A DNA stretch of 43,594 nt. It comes from an uncultured bacterium (GTDB lineage: Bacteria; Bacillota; Clostridia; Lachnospirales; Lachnospiraceae). Positions 8,015 through 15,646 of the stretch are shown here, one piece after another. The translations under genes were made by a program, and so were the position numbers. Below the pieces are notes generated by a model, which did no database searches, was not told the DNA's origin, and saw only the letters and a program-made list of their open reading frames with translations. Location: positions 1 through 43,594 of the forward strand of contig CANRVD010000019.1 of the NCBI GenBank assembly GCA_947643145.1. Direction: 5' to 3'. The first letter of the stretch is position 1. The number at the start of each line of letters is the position of its first letter.

Positions 8015-8383
8015 TCATGAATCATAACACTTTCGCAGCTTCTCAAGTGCCTTTTTCTCAATTCGCGACACATAGGAACGAGAAATTCCATAAATCGCCG
8101 CAATTTCCCGCTGTGTTTTTTCCTTCCCTCCCCCCAATCCATAACGCATTCTGATAATATCCTTTTCCCGTGGACTAAGTGATTTTTCTATAAATCCTTC
8201 CAAACGTACCGTATTATCTTCTAATGTCACCCGCTCTACAACATCTTCATCCGTGTACTCAATCACATCAATCAGATTAATTTCATTTCCTTCCTTATCT
8301 GACCCAATTGAATCATATAAATATACATCCTTTGCCGTCTTCTTTTCTGAACGCAGCATCATCAGCAACTCATTAGCAATACA
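8015..8383 (-). CDS. sigK: RNA polymerase sigma-K factor, C-terminal part of a split gene
   Basis: Read from the left junction, this encodes CIANELLMMLRSEKK..., then the SigK hallmarks YDSIGSDKEGNEINLIDV and a region 4 helix-turn-helix (KTQREIAAIYGISRSYVSRIEKKAL). In-frame sequence upstream is closed by a TGA at 8384-8386, so this piece has no start of its own. Joined at the TGTATTG core to the N-terminal part at 15640-15901 it gives a full sigma factor: AARCI + ANELLMMLR corresponds to AARCIENEILMHLR of Bacillus SigK. SigK directs late mother-cell transcription during sporulation. SigE was considered, but the DKEGNEI and SRSYVSRIEKKAL signatures fit SigK. Confidence 0.93.
   Translation of the reverse strand, partial: CIANELLMMLRSEKKTAKDVYLYDSIGSDKEGNEINLIDVIEYTDEDVVERVTLEDNTVRLEGFIEKSLSPREKDIIRMRYGLGGGKEKTQREIAAIYGISRSYVSRIEKKALEKLRKCYDS
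8377..8383. other. left attachment-site core of the sigK intervening element
   Basis: CAATACA on the plus strand (TGTATTG on the coding strand). The identical 7-mer is at 15640-15646, in the same codon register of the two sigK parts (TGT ATT G = C, I, first base of the next codon). Recombination anywhere within it rebuilds the gene. Inside the element CAATAC forms a dyad with GTATTG at 8387-8392. Confidence 0.85.
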
Positions 8384-8415
8384 TCAGTATTGGCATCCGC
8401 TTTTCAATACATCAG
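8377..8415 (+). repeat. direct repeat CAATACATCAG at the left junction
   Basis: CAATACATCAG occurs at 8377-8387 (overlapping the crossover core) and at 8405-8415, 28 bases apart, both on the element side. The spacing suggests accessory recognition sequence for the recombinase or its directionality factor; this is inference. Confidence 0.5.
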
Positions 8416-8488
8416 CACAGACAGCCGGGCAGCTAAAAATTCAGACAACCGGCATATTCAGTTAATTAAAGTAGATTATATTCGTGTG

Positions 8489-8539
8489 CTGACACATTTA
8501 TATAGGGTAAAACCACTTGTCTATTTATTAATGTGTCAG
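8489..8539. repeat. 10-bp perfect inverted repeat downstream of the recombinase
   Basis: CTGACACATT (8489-8498) and AATGTGTCAG (8530-8539) are perfect inverted repeats with a 31-base interior. They lie directly after the recombinase stop codon. The long loop and lack of a T-run make a classical terminator unlikely; it may be an internal protein-binding site. Confidence 0.45.
8514..8529 (+). repeat. 16-bp repeat CACTTGTCTATTTATT, copy 1
   Basis: Identical to 13580-13595 in the same orientation. Copy 1 lies 11 bases downstream of the recombinase stop; copy 2 lies 12 bases downstream of the rloB stop. Confidence 0.6.
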
Positions 8540-10204
8540 TTACACACGTAAATAAATTGTGGCATACTGCCCATCCCAGACAATCTCCCTGAGTACTTTC
8601 TGAAGCACATCTTTCTGTGTAGAAGGCGATAACAGATTCCATGCTGTTTTATTTAGTGATAGCAAATCTTCTGATAACTGACTATAATCAAAGCTGCTGT
8701 CATCCCATATATTACCTTTTTCTTTCACCGCACACTGCTTTTTCAATTTTTCCTGCTGCTGGTTAATCTCATCTATCCTCGTTAAAATCAAATCATTGGT
8801 CGCCTTATTTTCACTCCTTCCCAGTGCATCCAAAAGCTTCCTCATCTGCTTTTCATTTTCCTCTATCTGCTTTTCCAATAGCTTCTGCTCAGATTCCCAA
8901 AAACTGTTTTTTTCTAAATGATGAAGCGCATTTTCCAAATAAGAATACTCTGTCACGTACTGTTTTTTTAACTCCAAAATCTGGTCAACCACCATTTCAT
9001 CTACTACATTCCCAGAAAGATTAGGCATCTGGCATTTCTGCCCTCTGCTCCGCTCTTTACATTCACACTGATAATAATATCGTATCTGACCATCCTGCGC
9101 CGTCCTGCCGCCTTTCGGGCGCATATATGAACCACAATTGCCACACCGCAGTATTCCCGACAATAATGCACCAATCCTTTTGGGATAACGGTAACTCATG
9201 CCTGCATTCCTTTTCAGACGCTCCTGCACCTGAATCCACAAATCGGATGAAACCAGTCCTCTATGCTCTCCTACCGCAACAATCCAATCCTTTACATCAT
9301 TTATACGCTGTCCTTTTACCCGGTTATTATTTTTATTATACGCAATCAGCCCATGTTCCCCGTCAAAAAGAACTTCTTCTGCATAAACACCATATGAATT
9401 TTCGCAAAGATACTGATAACCTCTCTTGTCTGCCATGCAATATACAGGATTACTAAGTATCGCCCGTAATACATATCTTCCATACGCTTTTTGATTTCTG
9501 CTTAAAATATTTCTATTTAGCAAATACGTTTCCAGCTTAGTCAGAGAACCAAGCTGAAGATACATTGCAAAAATCAATTTTACCAGTTCTGCCTCTTCTG
9601 GCAGCTCTACCAAACGGAAGTGACTTCTTTTTCTGCCATTTTCATCATGGAGTTCTACCTTTTTGCTGATATATCCAAGCGGCGGCTTTCCTCCCAGCCA
9701 CCGTCCTGTCTTGGCCAGTGCCGTCATATTATCAACGATACGCTCTGCAATCGTTTCACGCTCCAACTGTGCAAATACAGAGGACATGCTTATCATAGCC
9801 CTTCCCATTGGGTTTGCGGTATCAAAAGATTCACTGACAGATACGAATTCTACACCTAATGAAGTTAGAATTTCAAAGAGTTCTGCAAAATCCTTCACAT
9901 TTCTACTGACCCTGTCCAGTCTGTAGCATACCAGCTTTTGGATTTTACCACTTTCCATATCGGAAAGCAGTTTTTTCATCATAGGCCTTTCCATATTTTT
10001 ACCGGATACCCCTTCATCCCTGTATTCAAGAAATCGTATTCCAGACTTCGTATCCAGCCTCCCGTCATCCTTTTCCCTTGCCAGAAAATCTTCCATATAT
10101 TTCCTGCACTTCTGAATCTGATTTTCTATGGACTCCCCTTTCCCTGTAAATTTGGATTTACGGGCGTAAATCGCCACTGTAATGATGTTCTCCTTATCGG
10201 ACAT
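8540..10204 (-). CDS. large serine site-specific recombinase of the sigK element
   Basis: A 554-aa large serine recombinase. The N-terminal resolvase domain has VAIYARKS with nucleophile S17, then CYRLDRVSRNVKDF and SSVFAQLERETIAERI. A recombinase domain follows, then a zinc ribbon (LRCGNCGSYM ... CECKERSRGQKC) and a coiled-coil-rich C-terminus (residues ~430-500). The start is the ATG at 10204, with GGGAGGG eight bases upstream. It overlaps the upstream 77-aa gene by 11 bases, so the two are translationally coupled. By position and family it is the counterpart of SpoIVCA of B. subtilis and would excise the element in the mother cell to join the sigK halves. Confidence 0.93.
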   Translation of the reverse strand: MSDKENIITVAIYARKSKFTGKGESIENQIQKCRKYMEDFLAREKDDGRLDTKSGIRFLEYRDEGVSGKNMERPMMKKLLSDMESGKIQKLVCYRLDRVSRNVKDFAELFEILTSLGVEFVSVSESFDTANPMGRAMISMSSVFAQLERETIAERIVDNMTALAKTGRWLGGKPPLGYISKKVELHDENGRKRSHFRLVELPEEAELVKLIFAMYLQLGSLTKLETYLLNRNILSRNQKAYGRYVLRAILSNPVYCMADKRGYQYLCENSYGVYAEEVLFDGEHGLIAYNKNNNRVKGQRINDVKDWIVAVGEHRGLVSSDLWIQVQERLKRNAGMSYRYPKRIGALLSGILRCGNCGSYMRPKGGRTAQDGQIRYYYQCECKERSRGQKCQMPNLSGNVVDEMVVDQILELKKQYVTEYSYLENALHHLEKNSFWESEQKLLEKQIEENEKQMRKLLDALGRSENKATNDLILTRIDEINQQQEKLKKQCAVKEKGNIWDDSSFDYSQLSEDLLSLNKTAWNLLSPSTQKDVLQKVLREIVWDGQYATIYLRV

Positions 10205-10427
10205 AAGAGTTCCCTCCCATCCCTTCAGACACATCATCACTAAAACAACCGCTGCATTTTTGCTGCATGGTCGTGAGCAGAACTTCCCTCTGCTCCTCTG
10301 AATATTTTCCTTCCTGAAACACTTCCATAACAACACTCATATGTAATATCTCTAAGGACTTTTGAAGGGATACGGAATTCACATCATCCTCTGACAGCCT
10401 TACCTTGATGGGTACTGCTCTTGCCAT
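10194..10427 (-). CDS. 77-aa protein coupled to the recombinase, candidate directionality factor
   Basis: It starts at an ATG with GGAGG eight bases upstream (MARAVPIKVRLSEDD...) and overlaps the recombinase start by 11 bases. It is small and mixed in charge, with a Cys pair near the end (KCSGC); no known domain is recognisable. Large serine integrases need a recombination directionality factor to excise, and such factors are often small, poorly conserved and encoded near the integrase; the C. difficile skin is reported to need one. That is the basis for the suggestion. It could also be an unrelated regulator. Confidence 0.6.
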   Translation of the reverse strand: MARAVPIKVRLSEDDVNSVSLQKSLEILHMSVVMEVFQEGKYSEEQREVLLTTMQQKCSGCFSDDVSEGMGGNSYVR

Positions 10428-10495
10428 TATGTGCACCTCCGATATATCTGTTCCTTAACAGTATATACCTAACGCATAAAAAACTTGCCATTTTC

Positions 10496-10524
10496 TTGTA
10501 TTGCTTAACCAGATATGATAAAAT
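10496..10524 (+). promoter_or_regulatory. promoter of the GtrII-like gene
   Basis: TTGTAT, a 17-base spacer and TAAAAT with an extended -10 (TGATAAAAT). It fires rightwards, divergent from the recombinase operon, in the only divergent intergenic region of the element. Confidence 0.6.
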
Positions 10525-10565
10525 GTAAAATGGAATTTTTAATACATTCTTAAGGAGAAAACTTA

Positions 10566-12440
10566 ATGGATATCAATAATAACACATGGAAAATAAAAAC
10601 ATTACTGGCAATATCTGGCACTGCCTTTTTATTCCTTATACTCTCCACCAGTAGAACTGCTATTTATGGATGTATCATAACAATGTTATTATGGTATATC
10701 TTTCTTTTTAGAAGCTCTATAACTTCTGAAACTGTAAAATCATTAATAAATCCGGTATATGCAGTATCAGGACTGTTATTTTGTATTGTCTTGGGCAATA
10801 ATTTCTATAATATCTGGGTGACTTCCGAAAAAATACAGGCACTGTCAGACTTTATTGGTTATGAACCAAAAACTGTAGGTCTGATTTGCACAATTATTGA
10901 AATCATTGTTTCTACACCTATAGTTGCTATCTGTTTATCCTTTTTTGTTTCTACATTCATTGCAGATTTTAAAAATATAAAGCATAAGGATACCTGTACT
11001 TCAAATCAGTCAAAAAGTATTCCAATGAAAAAAGCATTTCTTATTATGACTGCTGTTTACACTTTAGGCATCAGTGCTATCCTTCGGGCAAATTTTAATT
11101 ATCTTGATGATATGGGACGTGTGACCGGCGGATACAAAGGCTGGACAAATTTCAGCAGATTTTTAACAGAGGCTCTCTCCTCTTTTATCCATATGGACAA
11201 TTATTTAACAGACGTATCTCCCTTACCACAGTTAATCGCTGTACTCCTTCTAGCTCTCTCTGGAATTCTTATATTATATATTGTTTACGAGCGCACTGAT
11301 TTTTCAGTATGGGAATTAATTGCCCTCATTCCACTTGGGTTAAATCCTTATTTTTTAGAATGCATTTCTTATAAGTATGATGCCCCTTATATTGCACTAT
11401 CTATTTTAAGTTCCGTCATACCGCTCCTTTATAAAAAGAAAAACGCAATTACATATATAGCTATATCTATAATCGGTACTGTGGCAGTTTGCACAACTTA
11501 TCAGGCTGCTTCCGGAATCTACCCGATGCTTGTTATATTACTGATGTTAAGGATGTGGAACAATAAAGACTCCCTAAAAAAGATAGGTAATTTCTGCCTG
11601 CAATCCATAATCGGTTATGAATTGGGAATAATTTTTTTCCACATAACTATTATGATTCCTGTGAAAACATATGTATCAAACTCCCTAATTGGTATGAAGG
11701 ATTTAATACCTGGGATTTTCAATCATTTAAAAATATATTACTCATATGTAACTGGCGATTTTAAAACATTTTGGCTGGTTCTAATAATCGTTATGGTGAT
11801 AGGTTTTATATGGACCACTGCATGTTCCACAAAACAACACATATACTTATCTATTCCTATCGCCTTATCTGCCCTTTTGTTTATGGGACTATTATGTTTT
11901 GGAATGTATCCTGCATTATCAGCACCTCTTTTTGCACCAAGAGCAATGTACGGATTTGGAGTATTTATAACCTTTTTGGGAATAACCATAATGGAAAGAC
12001 AGAAAAATATACCTTTTAAAACAATTGCTTCCATTTTAAGTTGGACATTTTTTGTATTTTCATTTACATATGGGAATGCATTATATCGCCAAAAAGAATA
12101 TACCGATTTCAGAATTAATCTTTTAATTCAGGATTTAAATGACATGGAAATATTTTCCTCAAACCAACCTGTGACAGTACAGATTTCCGGAACAATTGGG
12201 CAAGCTCCTGTAATAAAAAATATGCCACAGAATTATCAAATGCTAAACCGCTTAGTTCCAAGTACCTTTCAGGGAAAATGGGCATGGGGCGAAGCTGGCT
12301 TTTATCGGTACTATAATTTAAAAAATGTCATTGCAGATTCCTCTGTAGACTTAACCACATACAATTTACCAGTTTTAGAGGAAAAAATGTACCATACCAT
12401 AAAAGGACAGGACAACTATATCTTAGTTGAATTAAAATGA
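10566..12440 (+). CDS. GtrII-type membrane glucosyltransferase
   Basis: A 624-aa protein with about 11-13 membrane helices, starting at ATG behind AAGGAGA. After three N-terminal helices comes an extracytoplasmic loop with NFNYLDDMGRVTGGYKGW and then MDNYLTDVSPLPQLIA. The paired Asp and the D-x-SPLPQ segment fit the GtrII family, in which O-antigen-modifying phage enzymes transfer glucose from a lipid carrier outside the membrane. A ~100-residue soluble C-terminal tail follows. It is the only plus-strand gene in the element and overlaps the GGDEF gene tail-to-tail by 25 bases. It probably decorates a cell-envelope polysaccharide; substrate and acceptor are unknown. Confidence 0.75.
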   Translation: MDINNNTWKIKTLLAISGTAFLFLILSTSRTAIYGCIITMLLWYIFLFRSSITSETVKSLINPVYAVSGLLFCIVLGNNFYNIWVTSEKIQALSDFIGYEPKTVGLICTIIEIIVSTPIVAICLSFFVSTFIADFKNIKHKDTCTSNQSKSIPMKKAFLIMTAVYTLGISAILRANFNYLDDMGRVTGGYKGWTNFSRFLTEALSSFIHMDNYLTDVSPLPQLIAVLLLALSGILILYIVYERTDFSVWELIALIPLGLNPYFLECISYKYDAPYIALSILSSVIPLLYKKKNAITYIAISIIGTVAVCTTYQAASGIYPMLVILLMLRMWNNKDSLKKIGNFCLQSIIGYELGIIFFHITIMIPVKTYVSNSLIGMKDLIPGIFNHLKIYYSYVTGDFKTFWLVLIIVMVIGFIWTTACSTKQHIYLSIPIALSALLFMGLLCFGMYPALSAPLFAPRAMYGFGVFITFLGITIMERQKNIPFKTIASILSWTFFVFSFTYGNALYRQKEYTDFRINLLIQDLNDMEIFSSNQPVTVQISGTIGQAPVIKNMPQNYQMLNRLVPSTFQGKWAWGEAGFYRYYNLKNVIADSSVDLTTYNLPVLEEKMYHTIKGQDNYILVELK

Positions 12441-13534
12441 ACGACCTGATTCTTCCCGTTCCTCTTTCCCCGGTACAAATTCTCATCTGCTTCCTCAATC
12501 ATGGAGCGGATTGTCTTTCCCGGCTTAAATTCCGAGACACCCATCGTCAGTGTTACTCTCACCTCTACCTCTTTATACGACAGGATGTTGGATGCTGTCC
12601 CTTTGCAAATCCGCTCTGCAATCTGGACTGCTGTATCCAAATCTACCCGCAACAGGGCAAGAATTTCCTCTCCGCCCCAGCGACAGACCTGATCCCCTTC
12701 ACGTACATTACCGGATATCATATTTGCAACGCTTACCAATACCTCATCTCCACAGTCATGTCCATAAGTATCATTAAACTTCTTAAAATCATCTATATCT
12801 GCCAAAACCAAACAGAAAGGCTGTTCTGTAGTTTCTGCTAATCTATACGCTTCCTTCAGATATTCATCCATACTGCGTCGGTTTAATAAATGCGTCAACG
12901 GGTCGTAATTTGCAATTTTGCCAAGCATACGGTTCTCTTTCTCAAGCTGATGCTGCATATACCGTATCTCCAAAGCAAACAGAATCGAAAAAATAATCTG
13001 CATGTCCAAAGCTACCATCGTATTTACAAAATAGAACGTTGTATGAGCATACTCCGGCACCGCTCCGGTATACATTGGGTCCATCTGTCCACAGACTGCC
13101 CTGATAACAATAAATGCCACGCCTACCACGAGCGATACCGTAGCAGGGACAAATACCTTTTTCTGAAGCTGAGGTAATGTATATGTAAGATAAAAAGCCA
13201 CCGGAATCAGAGTAATTGTGTAAAGCATAAATCCCCAATCCCATCCAAGTAAAATAGACGCCATGGACGAATGAAACAAAATCTCTACAAAAGATGCCAT
13301 ATACATAGACACATAGCGCTCCCTGTTAACGGCAAACACACTGAGAAGAATATAAAATGCCGTCACCCCGGCATTATACAGATAAAGAGGCTTAATCTGC
13401 ATAGAATAAAAGGCAAGTGTAAAAAAAAGATGAACAAACGCGATACATGCCCCAATAACCCGATATTTAATTTTATTATCAATCACTCTTCTGCCACTAA
13501 TAATTTGTCTGGCTGCATGATAAAATTCTTTCAT
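12416..13534 (-). CDS. membrane-bound GGDEF diguanylate cyclase
   Basis: A 372-aa protein. The N-terminal ~190 residues contain about six membrane helices, followed by a short linker and a GGDEF domain starting near NYDPLTHLLNRRSMDEYL. The active-site motif is RWGGEEIL (a GGEE variant compatible with activity), and an RxxD inhibitory site (REGD) lies five residues upstream. It therefore should make cyclic di-GMP from GTP with product feedback. The start ATG at 13534 follows GGAGGAGG. It sits inside the sigK element as cargo, oriented like the recombinase, and converges on the GtrII-like gene with a 25-base overlap. Confidence 0.88.
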   Translation of the reverse strand: MKEFYHAARQIISGRRVIDNKIKYRVIGACIAFVHLFFTLAFYSMQIKPLYLYNAGVTAFYILLSVFAVNRERYVSMYMASFVEILFHSSMASILLGWDWGFMLYTITLIPVAFYLTYTLPQLQKKVFVPATVSLVVGVAFIVIRAVCGQMDPMYTGAVPEYAHTTFYFVNTMVALDMQIIFSILFALEIRYMQHQLEKENRMLGKIANYDPLTHLLNRRSMDEYLKEAYRLAETTEQPFCLVLADIDDFKKFNDTYGHDCGDEVLVSVANMISGNVREGDQVCRWGGEEILALLRVDLDTAVQIAERICKGTASNILSYKEVEVRVTLTMGVSEFKPGKTIRSMIEEADENLYRGKRNGKNQVVHFNSTKI

Positions 13535-13579
13535 CTTCCTCCTCCCTAGTATCTTGTCTCATTGATAATTAGTTAAACT

Positions 13580-13595
13580 CACTTGTCTATTTATT
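13580..13595 (+). repeat. 16-bp repeat CACTTGTCTATTTATT, copy 2
   Basis: Second copy of the repeat at 8514-8529, same orientation. The pair brackets a 5.07-kb segment holding recombinase, 77-aa gene, GtrII-like gene and GGDEF gene, leaving only the rloAB pair outside. Confidence 0.6.
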
Positions 13596-13606
13596 CATCT
13601 AGTGCA

Positions 13607-14260
13607 TCAATTATCTGCCTTCACCTCATTCATATAATCTATAAAATCAAATATATCTGTATATGGATTACATTCATGGGAATATACAGTATTATATACT
13701 TTCCTTTGAGCATTATGCAATATTCTCGCACGTCTCAATGCATCTTTCTGTAATGGTAAAAGAATATTATAAATATCTATAGTTTCTTTATAATCGGAAC
13801 ACTTATCTTTCACTAACCCTTTAATTACCTGTTTCATCTGTTCAGCGGTCTTTCCAAAGGGCGCTTCCTGAAAATGAAGCACAAACCATACTTCAAAAGC
13901 CGGATTAGAAAATATGCTATGCAATCCTTTATGCTTATATCCATTTAATATATTAAACACCGTCTTAATATCAGGATTGGATTTCGGGTCAGAGTCAAAC
14001 ACACAATATCCTCTGTCGCCTAATTTCAGTTTAAAATCCACATCTTTTCTATCAATGTACTTTTTTGCAAATATTACTATACCTTTAGCATCTGTATGTC
14101 TAGTATCAACTGGTATAATCTCCGCATTATATTCCCTGCTTTCAAAATGCTTTAAATACATCTCCTCTGTCTGTCCTTCACAGAAAATATATATTTTACG
14201 TTTCTGCCTGTCCTTTTCTTCTGTGGCTTTCCCCTTTGTTTCTTCTCCTCGTTTACGCAT
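13607..14260 (-). CDS. RloB/AbiLii-family protein, putative abortive-infection effector
   Basis: A 217-aa protein of the RloB-like family. Key features are YIFCEGQTEEMYLKHF near residue 30, an acidic YCVFDSDPKSNP, and SNPAFEVWFVLHFQEAPFGK. The Glu and DxD arrangement suggests a TOPRIM-like metal-binding nuclease core. It begins three bases after the ATPase gene. RloB relatives include AbiLii, the second gene of the lactococcal AbiL phage-resistance pair, and occur with RloA ATPases in restriction loci. The effector role is inferred from these relatives. The highly basic N-terminus (RKRGEETKGKATEEKDRQKRK) may bind nucleic acid. Confidence 0.8.
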   Translation of the reverse strand: MRKRGEETKGKATEEKDRQKRKIYIFCEGQTEEMYLKHFESREYNAEIIPVDTRHTDAKGIVIFAKKYIDRKDVDFKLKLGDRGYCVFDSDPKSNPDIKTVFNILNGYKHKGLHSIFSNPAFEVWFVLHFQEAPFGKTAEQMKQVIKGLVKDKCSDYKETIDIYNILLPLQKDALRRARILHNAQRKVYNTVYSHECNPYTDIFDFIDYMNEVKADN

Positions 14261-14263
14261 ATA

Positions 14264-15493
14264 CTATCCTTTCATATATGGAACGCTTCCAAATCTTCCA
14301 TTTAAATATCCAAGTTCAATATCATCATCTTCATCTATTGCATAATCATCCAGCAGCTTTACTATTGTAGCGCCCATTTCATTCTTATCCACCAGATATA
14401 TTTGGTCAGGATTCACCATTTTTAATACCTTTGTATTATGCGTTGTAAATAAAAGCTGTGCATTTCCTTTATTAACAGAGACAGTCTGAAACATCTTAAG
14501 AAAATGCTGTGCCAGTTTTGTATGATATGTTTTTCCAAGTTCGTCCTCAAACATAAATCCTCCCTGGTCACTAAGATACAGCAATTCTGCAATATTCTCT
14601 ACAAAGCTTTCTGTTCCTGATGAATCTTCATCTAGTTCAGTTTCAAATACTTCACCATTTCCATTTTCATGAACTACCCTAATAACAGGACGACTATCTG
14701 AAATTTGGAATTCATCATTCTCAACAATCAACTCAGCAAATAATTTTTCTATAAAATCATGTGATTTCTGATCTATTTTCCTATTCTTAATATATATGTC
14801 CTTAATATTAAAATCGGCCCTCTGCAACTCCTGTATCAAAACTTTCTTCCTGCCTTCTTTTTCTATAATTTCACTAAGCATCTGACTGACTTTAAAATCT
14901 ATATATTGCCTGAAATGAAATTCAAACCACTCATATACGCTCTTTAATGGAGCATATCCCCACTCAGATGCAACAGGCATATATAAACGATTCGCATTTG
15001 TCTTTCCAACTATTTCCTCCTGCGTTTTAACATCCTTTCCATAAAACTCATAATGCTGTCCAGCACTTCTTTCAAAGAGCATTTCAGGCTCAACAGTAAA
15101 ATACCCCATCAAATACTCCTCCAGCACCTCGCTCTCATTAATAGAAAATCCATAAACATATTTGATACCTTTTTGATAAAATATAAACTCAAAATCAGTC
15201 GGACTTTCGTTATCCACATCTCCATAGGCAAATCTTTTAATTAAAATTTTAGAATTATCCCTGCGCCTAATCGTATTTATAATAAATTTAAATGCATAAT
15301 ACAAGGATTCAACAAGATTGCTTTTTCCGGAAGCATTCGGGCCGATTAGTCCAATACACTTATATAAAGACACTGGTATCTCCTCATTATGAATTACCCA
15401 CTCCGAGTCACAATACTTTTCATCCGCACTAAAATTTATCACTACCTCATCTTTGATTGACTTGAAATTTTTAACCGCATACTGAACTAACAC
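14264..15493 (-). CDS. RloA/AbiLi-type AAA ATPase of the defence pair
   Basis: A 409-aa ABC/SMC-like ATPase of the AAA_15 or OLD-like group. It begins VQYAVKNFKSIKDEVVINFS. Walker A is IGPNASGKSN near residue 55, an SSGTES segment corresponds to the signature region, Walker B-like FMFEDELG comes next, then LLFTTHNTKVL with the switch His. The start is a GTG at 15493 with GGAGG six bases upstream; longer in-frame starts lack ribosome sites. Together with the downstream RloB it forms a two-gene unit in which the ATPase would sense infection and license the effector, as proposed for related ATPase/TOPRIM defence pairs. Confidence 0.82.
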   Translation of the reverse strand: MLVQYAVKNFKSIKDEVVINFSADEKYCDSEWVIHNEEIPVSLYKCIGLIGPNASGKSNLVESLYYAFKFIINTIRRRDNSKILIKRFAYGDVDNESPTDFEFIFYQKGIKYVYGFSINESEVLEEYLMGYFTVEPEMLFERSAGQHYEFYGKDVKTQEEIVGKTNANRLYMPVASEWGYAPLKSVYEWFEFHFRQYIDFKVSQMLSEIIEKEGRKKVLIQELQRADFNIKDIYIKNRKIDQKSHDFIEKLFAELIVENDEFQISDSRPVIRVVHENGNGEVFETELDEDSSGTESFVENIAELLYLSDQGGFMFEDELGKTYHTKLAQHFLKMFQTVSVNKGNAQLLFTTHNTKVLKMVNPDQIYLVDKNEMGATIVKLLDDYAIDEDDDIELGYLNGRFGSVPYMKG

Positions 15494-15563
15494 AATACAC
15501 CTCCATTCCACACTGCTATATATAACCTGATTATATTTTATCACAGGGCACTCCGTTCATACA

Positions 15564-15593
15564 AATATACCAAAACTTTTATTAAATAGTCAA
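15564..15593 (-). promoter_or_regulatory. promoter of the rloA-rloB pair
   Basis: On the minus strand TTGACT, an 18-base spacer and TATATT, about 70 bases upstream of the rloA GTG and inside the element. Defence expression would therefore not depend on the sigK promoter. Confidence 0.5.
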
Positions 15594-15639
15594 ATCCTCT
15601 GTAGCATAATAATGCAGCCAAAGCGCTGTAGTGATTTAT

Positions 15640-15646
15640 CAATACA
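15640..15646. other. right attachment-site core of the sigK intervening element
   Basis: CAATACA, identical to 8377-8383. On the coding strand GCC CGT TGT ATT G continues into element sequence (ATAAATC), after which the open frame runs to a stop at 15590-15592 as 15 foreign residues. Confidence 0.85.

Larger units (their letters stand above)
8377..15646. mobile_element. sigK intervening (skin-type) element, about 7.26 kb
   Basis: It is bounded by the 7-bp direct repeat CAATACA and inserted in the sigma region 2 coding part of sigK. It carries a large serine recombinase, a 77-aa protein overlapping its start, a GtrII-type glycosyltransferase, a GGDEF protein and an RloA/RloB pair. No phage structural, lysis or replication genes are present, so it is a reduced element compared with the much larger skin of Bacillus subtilis. 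The site specificity, the recombinase next to the C-terminal sigK junction and the exact frame restoration make a developmentally excised element the best explanation. Confidence 0.92.

Noticed and set aside
10428-10495. SigE-type promoter for the recombinase operon
   Set aside because: No convincing -35/-10 pair of the mother-cell type was found; the sequence neither supports nor excludes it.
15493-15499. A third CAATACA within the element, overlapping the rloA start
   Set aside because: A 7-base word is expected about once by chance in 7 kb, and it lies in a ribosome-binding region (GGAGGTGTATTGTG); it does not sit at a gene junction.
8377-15646. Prophage remnant with structural genes
   Set aside because: Every coding stretch was accounted for; there are no capsid, tail, lysis or replication genes, and no transposase.
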